From Xanthomonas theicola (GTDB taxonomy: Bacteria > Pseudomonadota > Gammaproteobacteria > Xanthomonadales > Xanthomonadaceae), in contig NZ_CP049017.1 of the NCBI RefSeq assembly GCF_014236795.1, positions 2,272,001 to 2,336,000 of the forward strand: a DNA stretch of 64,000 bases, in the 5' to 3' direction. Positions 38,302-49,392 of this stretch are shown one piece after another (positions within the stretch are counted from its first letter, which is position 1; each line of letters begins with the position of its first letter). The notes under the pieces are model-generated. The model saw nothing but the letters and a program-made list of their open reading frames with translations, ran no database searches and was not told the origin of the DNA. The translations under genes were made by a program, and so were the position numbers.

Positions 38302-39416
38302 ACTTCCTGTTCGTCGGCACCAATCCCGAGAACACCGGCGCGGCCACGCACTTCGTGGCACTGGCGCAGGCCCTCAGCGGCGCCGGCCACGGCGTGGAGG
38401 TGATCGCCTGCCGCGGCGGGCTGATCGCCGGCGCGCTGAGCCGCAGCGGCATCGACGTGCATTTCGGGCATTTCCGCAATGCGCTGGATCCGGCCGGCTA
38501 TGCGCCGCTGCTGCGCCTGGCGCGCCGCCGCAAACCGGATTGGCTGGTCGGCAATTTCGGCAAGGAGTACTGGCCGCTGCTGCTGGTCGGGCGCGCGCTC
38601 GGCATCCGCGTGGCGCTGTTCCGCCACCGCACGCCGGCGATGCGCGCGCTGTCCGGCTACGCGATCCCGCGCCTGGCATCGCGCTTCTTCGCCGTGTCGC
38701 GCTATGCGCGGCAGGCCTACCTGCAACGCGGCACCCCCGAGGCGCTGGTGCAGGTGCTGTACAACCCGGTGAACATGGACAGCCTGCGCCCGGACCCGCA
38801 GCGCGGCCGCGAGATCCGCAGCGAGCTGGGCCTGCCCGAGGACGCGATCGTGCTCGGCTACAGCGGCCGCCTGCATGCCGGCAAGGGCATCTTCCCGCTG
38901 CTGGAAGCGGTGTCCGCGGCGATGGCGATCGAGCCGGCCCTGCATTGCCTGTGGCTGGGCGACGGACCGGATGCGGCGCGCTTGCAGGTGCAGGCCGCCG
39001 CCGGGGCCAACGCCGATCGGCATCGCTTCGTCGGCTGGGTCAACGACACCGCCCCTTACTACAATGCGATGTCGATGCTGGCGTTTCCCTCGCTGGCGCC
39101 GGAAACCTTCGGCCGGGTCTCGGTGGAAGCGCAGGCCAGCGAAGTGCCGGTGCTGGCCAGCCGCATCGGCGGTGCGGTGGAGACGCTGGATGCGGACGTC
39201 AGCGGCGAACTGCTGCCGCCGGGCGACGTGGCCGCCTGGCGCGATGCGATCCTGCGCATGTGCGATGCGCCGCGGCGCCAGCGCATGGGCCAGGCCGGTC
39301 GCCAGTTCGTGCAGCGCCACTTCGCCGGCGCGGTGATCGCCGCGCAGTTCGTGCAGTTGCTCCAAGCCCGCTGCGCGCCGCAGCGACCGACGCCGGCGCA
39401 ACCCGGCGCGCATTGA
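38298..39416 (+). CDS. glycosyltransferase family 4 protein
   Basis: A 372-residue GT-B enzyme. The N-terminal acceptor domain includes NTGAATHFVALAQALSGAGH. The C-terminal donor domain has GYSGRLHAGKGIFPLLEAV and the EX7E-type APETFGRVSVEAQASEVPV motif near 290-305. It starts with GTG 38298, inside the preceding stop (GTGA), so translation is coupled to the deacetylase. It likely adds a sugar to a lipopolysaccharide or exopolysaccharide precursor; donor and acceptor are unknown. Confidence 0.9.
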   Translation: MNFLFVGTNPENTGAATHFVALAQALSGAGHGVEVIACRGGLIAGALSRSGIDVHFGHFRNALDPAGYAPLLRLARRRKPDWLVGNFGKEYWPLLLVGRALGIRVALFRHRTPAMRALSGYAIPRLASRFFAVSRYARQAYLQRGTPEALVQVLYNPVNMDSLRPDPQRGREIRSELGLPEDAIVLGYSGRLHAGKGIFPLLEAVSAAMAIEPALHCLWLGDGPDAARLQVQAAAGANADRHRFVGWVNDTAPYYNAMSMLAFPSLAPETFGRVSVEAQASEVPVLASRIGGAVETLDADVSGELLPPGDVAAWRDAILRMCDAPRRQRMGQAGRQFVQRHFAGAVIAAQFVQLLQARCAPQRPTPAQPGAH

Positions 39417-39558
39417 GCCGGGTCGGCCCGCCGCCCAGGCGCGGCCGCCCAGCGCCGGCGGCCCGCCCCGGCGCGACCTGAGGGACCGGCCGGCGCTGCA
39501 TGCCGGCCGTCGCTTGCATCGGTGCGCCGGCAGCGGCTTGCGTCAGTCGGGGCTTGCG

Positions 39559-40404
39559 TCAGTCGGCGATCACCGCTTCCAGGACGTCGTGTTCGACAAC
39601 ATTCCAGGCGACGACGCCATAGCCGTTGCTGCCCCATTTGGGGCCCCAATGATTCTCGACGATCAGGCCGTCGCTGTTGTAGCCGACGGCGAGAACCTCG
39701 TGCCCGCCACTGAGCGCGCCGGTGGTATCGCGATCGATCGTGTTGCTTCTGGAGAGGTTCCTGAAGCCGGGGCGCAACACCATTCCAATGGCGACCGGCC
39801 GGTATTGCGATATCGCCAGCTTCAACGCTGCGGTCAGATCCGGGCCGCCGCCGCCATTCTCGTTGGCGAACAGCACCTCGTATTCCTTGAACAACTGCCA
39901 CTTGTAGCGTGCGGCGTTGCTGCGCTCGGCCTTGGTGGGCAGATCCATATAGTCGAAGTCGCCCTGGCTGTAATCCTGCGCGGTGTCGATGCCTTGATCG
40001 ATCGCGAGGTTGAGTGCGTCCACCGCATAGGCGCCCGCATCGACGCCCTGGTCCCTGCCCGGATTGATCTGCGAATAGACATACATCGGGGCGAACAGCA
40101 CGACGCTTTTTTTCCTCCAGTTGGCATACCAGCCGGCCATGTCGTGGCCAATGGTCCAACCCACGCACGAGTTGACGTTGCCTTGATTGCCGGGCGCCAC
40201 GGCCCATTGGCTCAGATCGAAACTGGCCGGCGGCGTGGACTGGGAACTGCTCTGGGTGGTGGCCTGCGGCATGACCACCGCCTGTCGCGTCTTCGGCGGC
40301 AGCGCACCAGTGCCGTGTTCCATGCTCTCGGCCAGCGCCTGGGACATGGCCGATAAGCCGGCGATGCCGATGAGGCCCGATAGGATCAGAAGCTTTTTGG
40401 TCAT
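39559..40404 (-). CDS. secreted papain-like (C1 family) cysteine peptidase
   Basis: A 281-residue protein with a signal peptide (KKLLILSGLIGIAGLSAMSQ ALA) and a propeptide-like linker. A C1A catalytic set is visible as Gln74 and Cys80 (GNQGNVNSCVGWT), His235 (SGGHEVLAVGY) and Asn251 (VENHWGPKWGSNGYG). It is small for the family and secreted, so possibly a plant-facing protease. AGGAGA stands seven bases before ATG 40404. The longer frame to 40734 is rejected. It has an AT-rich upstream region. Confidence 0.88.
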   Translation of the reverse strand: MTKKLLILSGLIGIAGLSAMSQALAESMEHGTGALPPKTRQAVVMPQATTQSSSQSTPPASFDLSQWAVAPGNQGNVNSCVGWTIGHDMAGWYANWRKKSVVLFAPMYVYSQINPGRDQGVDAGAYAVDALNLAIDQGIDTAQDYSQGDFDYMDLPTKAERSNAARYKWQLFKEYEVLFANENGGGGPDLTAALKLAISQYRPVAIGMVLRPGFRNLSRSNTIDRDTTGALSGGHEVLAVGYNSDGLIVENHWGPKWGSNGYGVVAWNVVEHDVLEAVIAD

Positions 40405-41338
40405 GGCGTCTCTCCTGGTGTTGTGGGGTTTTTGCAGGGATGCGCAGTGCCCCCGGCCATATCCGGGCCACCGCGACGCGGTTTCCGGCACCGGCCGAAA
40501 TGTTTGCAGGCTTTCGTTTTCGCACATTCGGACAGGAACGCCAATAAACGACGCAATGGAGTCCAGCGTGGGGGATTGCGTAGCGCGTGCGACAACAAAG
40601 CGGAGTGCCAATAAAACGTTAAGAACGAAGTGCCGGCCGTGACGTAGGCGTGCGTGCTCGAGCGTGCCGCGCTCGGATGACCGATGCGGCATAGGGTAGA
40701 AGCAAGCTGAATGTTCTATATTGTATTGATTCAATCAAAAACGAAACAATTCGGCACAAATTGCGAATGTGCAGTCGCCGTCACACACGTTTTCGAACTG
40801 TCTTTTGATGGGAGCAGGACAGAGCGATCCCGTCGCCTGCATCGGACGCGCCCCATGTCGCACGCCTGTCGCCACGCCCAGCCCGAACACGCCATTGCCG
40901 CACCTGAAGCGACACGCCGGCGCGAGGACGGCAAGTCGCGCCAGGCGCAGCCGTGCGCCGCGCCATGGCCCAGCGCCAACGTGCTCTTCGGCTTGGGTCT
41001 GCACGAGGCGTCAAGCGCGCCATCGCCCGTCGGACGCCGCCGGCACGATGCCGGCCGCCAGCGTCCAGGAGTGATTCGAACGACGCCAGGGAGATCGCCG
41101 AGATAGCGCAACAGCGCGCACTCCACGACCGGGCAGCACCTTCATCGACCAATGCCTGCCGGCTTGCCCCGCTCCAGCGCGGCGCATACGCGCCATCGCG
41201 CAACCGACGCGCGACGGGATGAAGCCGAGCAGCGCGCTCAACCCACGCCCGCCCCCGACCCGACGCATTCGGACTGCGCCATCGGCGGCATGGACACGCT
41301 GCGCGGCAGCGCGACGAAGGCCGGCGCGGCGCCGTCGC
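40405..41338. other. intergenic region of about 930 bp with no supported gene
   Basis: Bases 40600-40790 are AT-rich and probably contain the promoter of the cysteine peptidase gene. The GC-rich rest has open frames on both strands but none with recognisable domains, ribosome sites or consistent codon bias. It could hide a short RNA or a decayed gene. Confidence 0.4.
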
Positions 41339-43366
41339 TCAGTGCTGCAATCCAAGCAAGGCCAACACCTGCGCCGCCAGCGTCTCGGCGTTGTCGCCGT
41401 CGGCGCGCAGGTGCAGCTCCGGCCGCTCCGGCGCCTCGTACGGCGAATCGATGCCGGTGAAGTTGGGGATCTGCCCGGCACGCGCCTTGGCGTACAGCCC
41501 CTTGACGTCGCGCGCTTCGGCCACGTGCAGCGGCACGTCGACGAACACCTCGACGAAATCGCTCTCGGCGAAGCGCTCGCGCGCCATGCGCCGCTCGGCG
41601 CGGAACGGCGAGATGAAGCTGACCAGCACGATCAGCCCGGCATCGGTCATCAAGCGCGCCACCTCGGCGACGCGACGGATGTTCTCGACCCGGTCCTCGT
41701 CGGTGAAGCCGAGATCGCGGTTGAGCCCGTGGCGCACGTTGTCGCCGTCGAGGATGAAGGTGTGGTAACCCAGCGCATGCAGGCGCTTCTCCACCAGGTT
41801 GGCCACGGTGGACTTGCCGGCGCCGGACAGGCCGGTGAACCACAGTACCTTCGGCGCCTGGCCCTTGATCCGCGCGCGCGCGGCGCGGTCCACGTCCAGG
41901 CGCTGCCAGTGCACGTTGCCGGCGCGGCGCAGCGCGAAATCGAGGGTGCCGGCGGCGACGGTGGCGTTGCTCTGCCGGTCGATCAGGATGAAGCCGCCGA
42001 GCGCGCGGTTGCGCGCGTACGGCGCGAACGCGATCGCCTCGTCCAGCGCCAGGTTGCAGTAGCCGACCTCGTTCAGTTCCAGGCGCTTGGCGGCCAGCCG
42101 CTCCTGCGTGTTCACGTCGACCCGGTGCTTGATCTCGCTGACGCTGGCCGACACCGTGCGGGTGCCGATCTTCAGCCAGTACGGGCGCCCCGGCAGCAGC
42201 GCGGCGGCGTCCATCCACAGTAGGTGCGCGGCGAACTGGTCGGCCACTTCCGGCGGGTCGCCGGCGGCGGCGATCACGTCGCCGCGGCTGATGTCGATCT
42301 CGTCGGCCAGGGTCAGCGTCACCGCCTGCCCGGCCACGGCCTGCGCCACGTCGCCAGTGCCGTCGAGCACCCGCGCCACGGTGGAGCGGCGCGCCGACGG
42401 CAGCACCACCACCGCGTCGCCCGGGCGCACCTGGCCGGCCGCGAGCGTGCCGGCGTAGCCGCGGAACTGCTGGTGCGGGCGATTGACCCATTGCACCGGC
42501 AGGCGCAGGCCGCTGTCGGCATCGCGCGCGGCCAGGTCCAGGCGCTCCAGGTATTCGAGCAGGGGCAGGCCGCCATACCAGGGCGTGCGTGCCGAACGCT
42601 GCGACAGGTTGTCGCCGTCCAGCGCCGACAGCGGGATGCACTGCACCTGCGCGATGCCCAGTTGCGCGGCCAGCGTCCGGTAGCTGGCGGCGATCGCATC
42701 GAAGGCGGCCTGGTCGAACCCGACCAGATCCATCTTGTTGACCGCCAGCACCACGTGGCGGATGCCGAGCAGCGAGACGATGTAGCTGTGGCGGCGGGTC
42801 TGGGTCAACAGGCCCTTGCGCGCATCGACCAGCACCACCGCCACGTCGGCGGTGGAGGCGCCGGTGGCCATGTTGCGGGTGTACTGCTCGTGGCCCGGGC
42901 AGTCGGCGACGATGAACTTGCGCTGGTCGGTATCGAAGTAGCGGTAGGCCACGTCGATGGTGATGCCCTGCTCGCGCTCGGCGGCCAGGCCGTCGAGCAG
43001 CAGCGCGTAGTCGATCTCGGCGCCGCGGGTGCCGTGGCGCCGGCTGTCGGCGCTGAGCGCGGCGAGCTGGTCGTCGAACAGGCGCTTGCTGTCGTACAGC
43101 AGGCGCCCGATCAGGGTGCTCTTGCCGTCGTCGACGCTGCCGCAGGTGATGAAGCGCAGCAACGGCTTTCGTTCGTGCTGCTGCAGGTAGGCGGCGACGC
43201 TGCCGCTGCGGGACCCGGAACCCGGGACCCGGGACCCGGAGGAGGCAGCGAACTGCGGGGCCGCGTCTGACGCAGACGGTCGCCCAACGGCCGAATCTGG
43301 GGTCTCGAGTTCCGGTGCTTTTTCGAGTCCCGAGTCCCGGGTCCCGGGTCCCGTTTTCATCCCCAT
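41339..43366 (-). CDS. cysNC: bifunctional sulfate adenylyltransferase subunit 1 / adenylylsulfate kinase
   Basis: A 675-residue fusion. The CysN GTPase half has [20 protein letters not shown] (P-loop), [15 protein letters not shown] and NKMDLV. The CysC half has a second P-loop, [15 protein letters not shown], near 515. It drives ATP sulfurylase by GTP hydrolysis and phosphorylates APS to PAPS. Its ATG overlaps the cysD stop (ATGA). The first about 50 residues ([16 protein letters not shown] and on) are encoded by the intergenic repeat pair at 43208-43362 and are not family sequence. Confidence 0.95.
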   Translation of the reverse strand: MGMKTGPGTRDSGLEKAPELETPDSAVGRPSASDAAPQFAASSGSRVPGSGSRSGSVAAYLQQHERKPLLRFITCGSVDDGKSTLIGRLLYDSKRLFDDQLAALSADSRRHGTRGAEIDYALLLDGLAAEREQGITIDVAYRYFDTDQRKFIVADCPGHEQYTRNMATGASTADVAVVLVDARKGLLTQTRRHSYIVSLLGIRHVVLAVNKMDLVGFDQAAFDAIAASYRTLAAQLGIAQVQCIPLSALDGDNLSQRSARTPWYGGLPLLEYLERLDLAARDADSGLRLPVQWVNRPHQQFRGYAGTLAAGQVRPGDAVVVLPSARRSTVARVLDGTGDVAQAVAGQAVTLTLADEIDISRGDVIAAAGDPPEVADQFAAHLLWMDAAALLPGRPYWLKIGTRTVSASVSEIKHRVDVNTQERLAAKRLELNEVGYCNLALDEAIAFAPYARNRALGGFILIDRQSNATVAAGTLDFALRRAGNVHWQRLDVDRAARARIKGQAPKVLWFTGLSGAGKSTVANLVEKRLHALGYHTFILDGDNVRHGLNRDLGFTDEDRVENIRRVAEVARLMTDAGLIVLVSFISPFRAERRMARERFAESDFVEVFVDVPLHVAEARDVKGLYAKARAGQIPNFTGIDSPYEAPERPELHLRADGDNAETLAAQVLALLGLQH
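43208..43362. repeat. GGGACCCGG-type inverted-repeat pair (copy C), inside the 5' end of cysNC
   Basis: The left arm at 43208-43240 consists of GGGACCCGG units. The right arm at about 43325-43355 carries CGAGTCCCGGGTCCCGGG. Both lie within the predicted N-terminal coding part of cysNC and supply its Gly/Ser/Arg-rich tail. Confidence 0.7.
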
Positions 43367-44280
43367 CAGAAATACCCCTCCAATTTCTTCTGTTCCATCG
43401 ACGCCCCCGGATCCCGGTCGATCACCCGCCCCTGCCGCTCCGAGGAGGTGGCCAGCAGCATTTCGGCGATGATCTTCTCCAGCGTGTCGGCCTGCGATTC
43501 GACCGCCCCGGTCAGCGGATAGCAGCCCAGGGTGCGGAAGCGTACCTGCCGCAGCTGCGGCACCTCGCCCTCGCCCTCGCGCAGCGGCAGCCGCGCGTCG
43601 TCGACCAGGATCAGCGCGCCGTCGCGCTCCACCACCGGCCGCGCGGCGGCGAAATACAGCGGCACCACCGGAATCGATTCGCGGTAGATGTACAGCCAGA
43701 TGTCCAGTTCGGTCCAGTTGGACAGCGGGAACACGCGCACGCTCTCGCCGGCATGGACGCGGGCGTTGTAGAGGTTCCACAGCTCCGGGCGCTGGTTCTT
43801 CGGATCCCAGCGATGCTTGTCGTTGCGGAACGAGAACACCCGCTCCTTGGCCCGCGCCTTCTCCTCGTCGCGGCGCGCCCCGCCGATCGCCGCGTCGAAC
43901 CTGCCCTGGTCCAGCGCCTGCTTCAGGCCCTGGGTCTTCATCACGTCGGTGTGCACGGTGGCGCCGTGGCTGAACGGGCCGATGTCCTGGGCGATGCCGT
44001 CGGGATTGATGTGCACGCGCAGGTCCACTCCGGTCTCGGCGGCACGGCGGTCGCGAAACGCGATCATCTCGCGGAACTTCCAGCGCGTGTCCACGTGCAG
44101 CAGCGGGATCGGCGGCGGCGCCGGCGCGAACGCCTTCAACAGCAGGTGCAGCAGCACCGAGCTGTCCTTGCCGACCGAATACAGCAGCACCGGATTGCGG
44201 AACTCGGCGGCCACTTCGCGCAGGATGTGGATGCTTTCGGTCTCGAGCCGGTCGAGGTGGGACAGGACGGAAGAATGCAT
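43366..44280 (-). CDS. cysD: sulfate adenylyltransferase subunit 2
   Basis: A 304-residue member of the PP-loop ATP pyrophosphatase family. The PP-loop is VGKDSSV near 37-43. Family motifs include [36 protein letters not shown] and [13 protein letters not shown]. It is the catalytic subunit that makes APS from ATP and sulfate together with CysN. ATG 44280 is chosen; a longer frame to 44451 covers the promoter region. It is first gene of the leftward cysD-cysNC unit, divergent from cysJ. Confidence 0.96.
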   Translation of the reverse strand: MHSSVLSHLDRLETESIHILREVAAEFRNPVLLYSVGKDSSVLLHLLLKAFAPAPPPIPLLHVDTRWKFREMIAFRDRRAAETGVDLRVHINPDGIAQDIGPFSHGATVHTDVMKTQGLKQALDQGRFDAAIGGARRDEEKARAKERVFSFRNDKHRWDPKNQRPELWNLYNARVHAGESVRVFPLSNWTELDIWLYIYRESIPVVPLYFAAARPVVERDGALILVDDARLPLREGEGEVPQLRQVRFRTLGCYPLTGAVESQADTLEKIIAEMLLATSSERQGRVIDRDPGASMEQKKLEGYF

Positions 44281-44482
44281 CGGGGACAACGCGAGACTCG
44301 ATTGGGGGCCGTGCCGAGGGTAGCAGCGACTGCGGCGCTCGGGGCGGTGGGGCCGGCAGTGTGTGATGCACCCGCCAGACGCAGAAATAAGTGGGGGGCA
44401 TAAGCCGATAACCCCTGCTCCTTTCTGTACCGCGCAACCAATCCCTAACATCGGTCATCCCTTCCTCCCACCTGGACCGGTC
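44281..44482. promoter_or_regulatory. divergent cysD / cysJ promoter region with probable CysB site
   Basis: The region contains CAGACGCA (44376), CATAAGCCG (44399) and GGTCATCCCTTCC just before cysJ. The same words, in the same order and at similar spacing, occur upstream of cysG (57362-57415). This fits binding by the CysB-like regulator encoded at 56291-57274. Confidence 0.5.
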
Positions 44483-46354
44483 ATGACCGCCGCCTCGCCC
44501 GTGTTGCCGCCCAGCCCCTTGCCCGACGAGCGCAAGGCGCTGCTGGCGAAGGCGGTGGAGGGGCTGGATGCGGCCAGCCTGTGGTGGCTGTCCGGCTATG
44601 CCGCCGGCCTGGCGCAGGGCCAAGGGCATGCGCCGCCGTCGCTGGCAGTGCTGCCGGGCGGCGTCACGGCCAAGCACAGCCCGCCGCGGCTGAGCGTGGT
44701 CTACGGCAGCCAGACTGGCAACGCCTGCCGCGCCGCCGAACAGGTGGCCGCCGCGGCCGAGGCCGCCGGGCTGGGCGTGCGCCTGCTGCGCGCCGATGCC
44801 TACCCGACCCGCGAACTGGCCAGCGAGCGCCTGCTGTACGTGGTCATCAGCACCCAGGGCGAAGGCGATCCGCCGGACGATGCGATCGGCCTGGTCGAGT
44901 TCCTGCAAGGCCGGCGCGCGCCCAGGCTGCCCGAGCTGAAGTACGCGGTGCTCGGCCTGGGCGATTCCAGCTACGCCGACTTCTGCGGCATCGGCAAGCG
45001 CATCGATGCGCGCCTGGCCGACCTCGGCGCGCAGCGGGTGCTGGCGCTGGGCGAGGCCGACCTGGACATCGACACGGTGGCGGCGCCGTGGCGCACGCAG
45101 GCGCTGGCGCTGGCGCGCGCGTTGCTGAAGGGTCCGGCCGCGCCGTCCGCCACAGTGACCCCGCTGCGCGGCGCCGCCACCGCCAGCTGGAGCCACGAGC
45201 GCCCGTTCGCCGCCGAGGTGCTGGCCAACCAGCGCATCAGCGGCCGCGACTTCAAGGGTCCGCGCTATGCCGCATACGGCAGCGCCGACAAGGACGTACG
45301 CCACCTGGAGCTGTCGCTGGCCGGCAGCGGCCTGCACTACGAACCGGGCGACGCGCTGGGCATCCGCCACCGCAATCCGCCGGTGCTGGTCGAGGCGGTG
45401 CTGGCGGCGACGCACCTGGACGGTCACGCAGTCGTCACCGTCGGCGCGGAAACTTTCCCCTTGTACGAGTGGCTCGCCGCGCATCGCGAACTGACCCGGG
45501 CAGCGCGGCCGTTCCTGGCCGCGGTCGCCCGCCGCGCAGCCGCCCCGGCGCTGGAACAGCTGCTCGATCCCACCCAGACCGCCGGTCTGGCGGCGTTGCT
45601 GGCCGATCACCAGGTGATCGACGTGCTGCGACGCTGGCCGGCGGATTGGGACCACCGCGCGCTGCTGGACGCGCTGCGGCCCCTGGCCCCGCGCCTGTAC
45701 TCGATCGCCTCCAGCCGCAAGCGGGTCGGCGACGAAGTCCACCTCAGCGTCGACGTGCTGGCCTACCAGGCGCACGGCCATGCCCATGGCGGCGCCGCCA
45801 GCGGCTATCTGGCGGCTCTGGCCGAAGGCGACAGCGTCCCGGTCTACATCGAACCCAACGAACGTTTCCGGGTGCCGGCCGACGCCAGCCGCGACATCAT
45901 CATGATCGGACCCGGCACCGGCGTGGCGCCGTTCCGCGGCTTCGTCCAGGAACGCGCCGAAAGCGGCGCCGGCGGCCGCAACTGGCTGTTCTTCGGCGCG
46001 CGCCACTTCAACCAGGATTTCCTGTACCAGGCCGAGTGGCAGCAGGCGTTGCGCAGCGGCGAACTACAGCGGCTGGAGCTGGCGTTCTCACGCGACATGC
46101 GGCCGCTGCGCGACGGCAACGCGCCGGACAAGGTGTACGTGCAGCAGCGCCTGCGCGAGCACGGCCGCGAGGTCTACGACTGGCTGCGCAATGGCGCGCA
46201 CCTGTACGTGTGCGGCGCGATCGGCATGGGCAAGGACGTGCACGCCACGCTGCAGCGGATCGTGGCCGAGCACGGCGGGCGCAGCGCCGAGGACGCGGCC
46301 GCCTACCTTGCCTCGCTGCAGCGGGAGGGGCGCTATGCGCGCGATGTGTATTGA
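44483..46354 (+). CDS. cysJ: sulfite reductase [NADPH] flavoprotein alpha-component
   Basis: A 623-residue diflavin reductase. The FMN flavodoxin domain begins with [20 protein letters not shown] near 75. The FAD domain includes [16 protein letters not shown]. The NADPH domain has [20 protein letters not shown] and a C-terminal aromatic (YARDVY). It passes electrons from NADPH to CysI. ATG 44483 is the start; the open frame from 44363 extends into the promoter. It is first gene of cysJ-cysI-cysH. Confidence 0.95.
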   Translation: MTAASPVLPPSPLPDERKALLAKAVEGLDAASLWWLSGYAAGLAQGQGHAPPSLAVLPGGVTAKHSPPRLSVVYGSQTGNACRAAEQVAAAAEAAGLGVRLLRADAYPTRELASERLLYVVISTQGEGDPPDDAIGLVEFLQGRRAPRLPELKYAVLGLGDSSYADFCGIGKRIDARLADLGAQRVLALGEADLDIDTVAAPWRTQALALARALLKGPAAPSATVTPLRGAATASWSHERPFAAEVLANQRISGRDFKGPRYAAYGSADKDVRHLELSLAGSGLHYEPGDALGIRHRNPPVLVEAVLAATHLDGHAVVTVGAETFPLYEWLAAHRELTRAARPFLAAVARRAAAPALEQLLDPTQTAGLAALLADHQVIDVLRRWPADWDHRALLDALRPLAPRLYSIASSRKRVGDEVHLSVDVLAYQAHGHAHGGAASGYLAALAEGDSVPVYIEPNERFRVPADASRDIIMIGPGTGVAPFRGFVQERAESGAGGRNWLFFGARHFNQDFLYQAEWQQALRSGELQRLELAFSRDMRPLRDGNAPDKVYVQQRLREHGREVYDWLRNGAHLYVCGAIGMGKDVHATLQRIVAEHGGRSAEDAAAYLASLQREGRYARDVY

Positions 46355-46362
46355 TCTGGCGG

Positions 46363-46465
46363 GACTGGGGACCGGGGACCGGGGACTCGGAAAAGCGCAG
46401 GATCGCGCGCTGAGGCGTTACCGACTTCCGTTCTTCGAGTCCCCGGTCCCCGGTCCCCAGTCCCG
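46363..46465. repeat. GGGACTGGGGACC-type inverted-repeat pair (copy D)
   Basis: The left arm GGGACTGGGGACCGGGGACC starts near 46363. The right arm at about 46434-46464 (CGAGTCCCCGGTCCCC, then CAGTCCCGCCC) is its reverse complement, with about 40 bases between. It fills the whole cysJ-cysI gap and could fold into a strong transcript hairpin. Confidence 0.75.
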
Positions 46466-46468
46466 CCC

Positions 46469-48193
46469 ATGAGCCATTCCGTCGAAGACATCAAGGCCGA
46501 AAGCCGCCGCCTGCGCGGGTCGCTGCTGCAGAGCCTGGCCGATCCGGTCACCGGCGCGCTGCGCGAGGACGACCAGACGCTGATCAAGTACCACGGCAGC
46601 TATCAGCAGGACGATCGCGACCTGCGCGACGAGCGCCGCCGGCAGAAACTGGAGCCGGCCTACCAGTTCATGATCCGCACGCGCACCCCGGGCGGGGTGA
46701 TCACGCCCGAGCAGTGGCGCAAGCTCGACGCCATCGCCACCACCTACGGCAACCACTCGCTGCGCGTCACCACGCGCCAGGCGTTCCAGTTCCATGGCGT
46801 GATCAAGCGCGAGCTGAAGGCGACGATGCAGGCGATCAACGCCGCGCTGATCGACACCCTGGCCGCCTGCGGCGACGTCAACCGCAACGTGCAGGTCGCG
46901 GCCAACCCGCTGGCCTCGCGCGCGCATGCCACGCTGTACGCCGATGCCGCGCGCGTGTCCGAGCACCTGTTGCCCAATACCCGGGCCTACTACGAGATCT
47001 GGCTGGACGAGGAGCAGGTGGTCGGCAGCGGCCAGGAGCAGGAACCGATCTACGGCGACACCTACCTGCCGCGCAAGTTCAAGATCGGTTTCGCGCTGCC
47101 GCCGGTCAACGACGTGGACGTGTTCGCCAACGACCTGGGCTTCATCGGCGTGCTCGGCGCCGACGGCGCACTGGCCGGCTACAACGTCGGCATCGGCGGC
47201 GGCATGGGCGCCAGCCACGGCGACGCCGAGACCTATCCGCGCGTGGCCAACGTGATCGGCTTCATCGAACGCAGCCAGTTGCTCGACGTCGCCACCGCGG
47301 TGGTCACCACCCAGCGCGATCTCGGCAACCGCCGCGTGCGCAAGCGCGCGCGCTTCAAGTACACCATCGACGACCATGGCCTGGACACCGTCGTCGCCGA
47401 GATCCAGCGCCGCGCCGGCGTCGCGCTGCAGCCGACCCGCGCGTTCGCGTTCGAGCACAACGGCGACCGCTACGGCTGGAGCGAAGGCGAGGACGGCCGC
47501 GCGCACCTGACCCTGTCGCTGCCGGCCGGGCGCATCGCCGACCACGACGCCGGCGCGCGCCACCTCAGCGGTCTGCGCGAGATCGCCGCGCTGCTGCAGC
47601 GCGACGGCGACGGCGCGCACTTCCGCATGACCTCGAACCAGAACCTGGTCATCGCCGGCATTCCCGCCGCGCAGCGCGATGCCGTCGACACCCTGGTGCG
47701 CGCGCATGCGCTGGACACCGGCAACCAGGCGCGCACCGCGCTGGCGCGCGCGGCGATGGCCTGCGTGGCGCTGCCGACCTGCGGCCTGGCGATGGCCGAG
47801 GCCGAACGCTACCTGCCCGACTTGGCCGGCAAACTGGAGCCGCTGCTGGACCGGCACGGACTGCGCGAGGCGCCGATCCTGCTGCGCATCTCCGGCTGCC
47901 CGAACGGCTGCTCGCGGCCGTACCTGGCCGAGATCGCCCTGGTCGGCAAGGCGCCCGGCCGCTACAACCTGATGCTCGGCGCCGATCACCGCGGCCAACG
48001 CCTGAACACGCTGTACCGGGAAAACATCACCGAGCCGGACATCCTCGCCGCGCTGGAGCCGCTGTTCGCGCGCTACGCCGGCGAACGCCGGGCCGACGAA
48101 GGCTTCGGCGATTTCCTGCACCGCAGCGGCCTGGTCGACCTGCCCGCCTATCCCACCCACCGCCACCTCATTCCTTCGGAACTGCACGCATGA
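46469..48193 (+). CDS. cysI: sulfite reductase [NADPH] hemoprotein beta-component
   Basis: A 574-residue siroheme and [4Fe-4S] enzyme. The cluster cysteines lie in [11 protein letters not shown] (near 431-437) and [11 protein letters not shown] (near 475-479). The siroheme-binding arginine-rich regions ([28 protein letters not shown]) are present. It reduces sulfite to sulfide with electrons from CysJ. ATG 46469 lies directly after repeat copy D. The stop overlaps the cysH start. Intact. Confidence 0.96.
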   Translation: MSHSVEDIKAESRRLRGSLLQSLADPVTGALREDDQTLIKYHGSYQQDDRDLRDERRRQKLEPAYQFMIRTRTPGGVITPEQWRKLDAIATTYGNHSLRVTTRQAFQFHGVIKRELKATMQAINAALIDTLAACGDVNRNVQVAANPLASRAHATLYADAARVSEHLLPNTRAYYEIWLDEEQVVGSGQEQEPIYGDTYLPRKFKIGFALPPVNDVDVFANDLGFIGVLGADGALAGYNVGIGGGMGASHGDAETYPRVANVIGFIERSQLLDVATAVVTTQRDLGNRRVRKRARFKYTIDDHGLDTVVAEIQRRAGVALQPTRAFAFEHNGDRYGWSEGEDGRAHLTLSLPAGRIADHDAGARHLSGLREIAALLQRDGDGAHFRMTSNQNLVIAGIPAAQRDAVDTLVRAHALDTGNQARTALARAAMACVALPTCGLAMAEAERYLPDLAGKLEPLLDRHGLREAPILLRISGCPNGCSRPYLAEIALVGKAPGRYNLMLGADHRGQRLNTLYRENITEPDILAALEPLFARYAGERRADEGFGDFLHRSGLVDLPAYPTHRHLIPSELHA

Positions 48194-48930
48194 GCGCCCT
48201 GCCCGCCTCCGCCCACCACGACTCCGCCAACGCGCCGGTCGCCGCGCTGGACCTCGACGCGGCCAACGCGTTGCTGGCGCCGATGACCGCGCCGCAGCGC
48301 GTGGCCTGGGCGCTGGAACACGGGCCGGCCGAAGCCGCGCTGTCGTCGAGCTTCGGCGCGCAATCGGCGGCGACGCTGCATCTGCTGACCCAGCCGCTGC
48401 CGGGCATCCCGGTGATCCTGATCGACACCGGCTACCTGTTCGCCGAGACCTACCGCTTCGCCGACGCGCTCACCGACAAGCTCAAGCTCAACCTCAAGGT
48501 GTACCGGCCGCTGGTCAGCCGCGCCTGGATGGAAGCGCGCCACGGCCGCCTGTGGGAACAGGGCATGGTCGGCATCGAGCAGTACAACAACCTGCGCAAG
48601 GTCGAGCCGATGCGCCGCGCGCTGGACGAACTGAAGGTCGGCACCTGGTTCACCGGCCTGCGCCGCAGCCAGTCCGACAGCCGCGCGCAGACCCCGTTCG
48701 TGCAGAAGCGCGGCGAGCGCTACAAGGTCAACCCGATCGCCGACTGGAGCGACCGCGACCTGTGGCAGTACATGCAGCAGCACGGCCTGCCCTACCACCC
48801 GTTGTGGGAGGAAGGCTACGTGTCGATCGGCGACTTCCACACCACCCGCCGCTGGGAGCCGGGCATGCGCGAGGAAGACACCCGCTTCTTCGGGCTCAAG
48901 CGCGAGTGCGGGATCCACGAGGACGTCTGA
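48190..48930 (+). CDS. cysH: phosphoadenylylsulfate reductase
   Basis: A 246-residue PP-loop-fold enzyme. [17 protein letters not shown] forms the phosphate loop and [15 protein letters not shown] follows. The catalytic cysteine sits in the C-terminal ECGIHEDV, with no additional CC pairs. That indicates a PAPS reductase of the enterobacterial type rather than the [4Fe-4S] APS type. It reduces PAPS to sulfite with thioredoxin. It overlaps cysI by ATGA, completing the rightward unit. Confidence 0.95.
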   Translation: MSALPASAHHDSANAPVAALDLDAANALLAPMTAPQRVAWALEHGPAEAALSSSFGAQSAATLHLLTQPLPGIPVILIDTGYLFAETYRFADALTDKLKLNLKVYRPLVSRAWMEARHGRLWEQGMVGIEQYNNLRKVEPMRRALDELKVGTWFTGLRRSQSDSRAQTPFVQKRGERYKVNPIADWSDRDLWQYMQQHGLPYHPLWEEGYVSIGDFHTTRRWEPGMREEDTRFFGLKRECGIHEDV

Positions 48931-48944
48931 GGCGGGGCGCCCCA

Positions 48945-49345
48945 CCGTCGGACCGCGTCGGGGCTGAAGCCCCTCCTACACTGCACCCCAGCAGACACCT
49001 CGCACCGCCCCCCTGTAGGAGCGACTTCAGTCGCGACGAACGAAGCGATGAACCTTCCGGCTTCGGACACCGTCGGGACTGAAGTCCCTCCCACAGTGCA
49101 CGCAGCAAGTTAGCCACAAGCCTCTGTAGGAACGACTTCAGTCGCGACGAGCGAAGCAATGAACCTTCCGGCTTCGGACACCGTCGGGGCTGAGGTTCCT
49201 CCCACAGTGCAACCAGCAAGTTAGCCGCAAGCCACTGTGGGAGCGACTTCAGTCGCGACGAACGAAGCGATGAACCTTCCGACTTCGGACCCCGTCGGGG
49301 CTGAAGCCCCTCCCACAGTGCACCAACAAGCATCTCGCACCGCTC
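48945..49345. repeat. 111-bp tandem repeat array, about three and a half units
   Basis: GCGACTTCAGTCGCGACGA recurs at 49022, 49133 and 49244, a period of 111 bases. Each unit also holds GAAGCGATGAACCTTCCG, GGCTTCGGACACCGTCGGG and a GGGGCTGAAGCCCC hairpin, then a CCTCCCACAGTGCA word. Units differ by point changes. The array begins 15 bases after cysH and ends 45 bases before the PepSY gene stop. Confidence 0.85.
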
Positions 49346-49392
49346 CTGCAGCGCACTCGGCAAGCCCAACCAAGCCTGCCAGCCGCACCACC

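Noticed and set aside
40735..41220. Small genes between the cysteine peptidase and cysNC
   Set aside because: Several frames on both strands overlap one another, lack ribosome sites and show no family features.
41339..46006. A 1555-codon open frame on the minus strand through cysNC, cysD and antisense of cysJ
   Set aside because: Only its end is cysNC. The rest is the antisense of cysJ and another frame of cysD, kept open by high GC. The true cysNC start is at 43366.
48945..49345. Possible CRISPR array
   Set aside because: Units are contiguous 111-bp tandem copies with palindromes, not short repeats with unique spacers. No cas genes are present.
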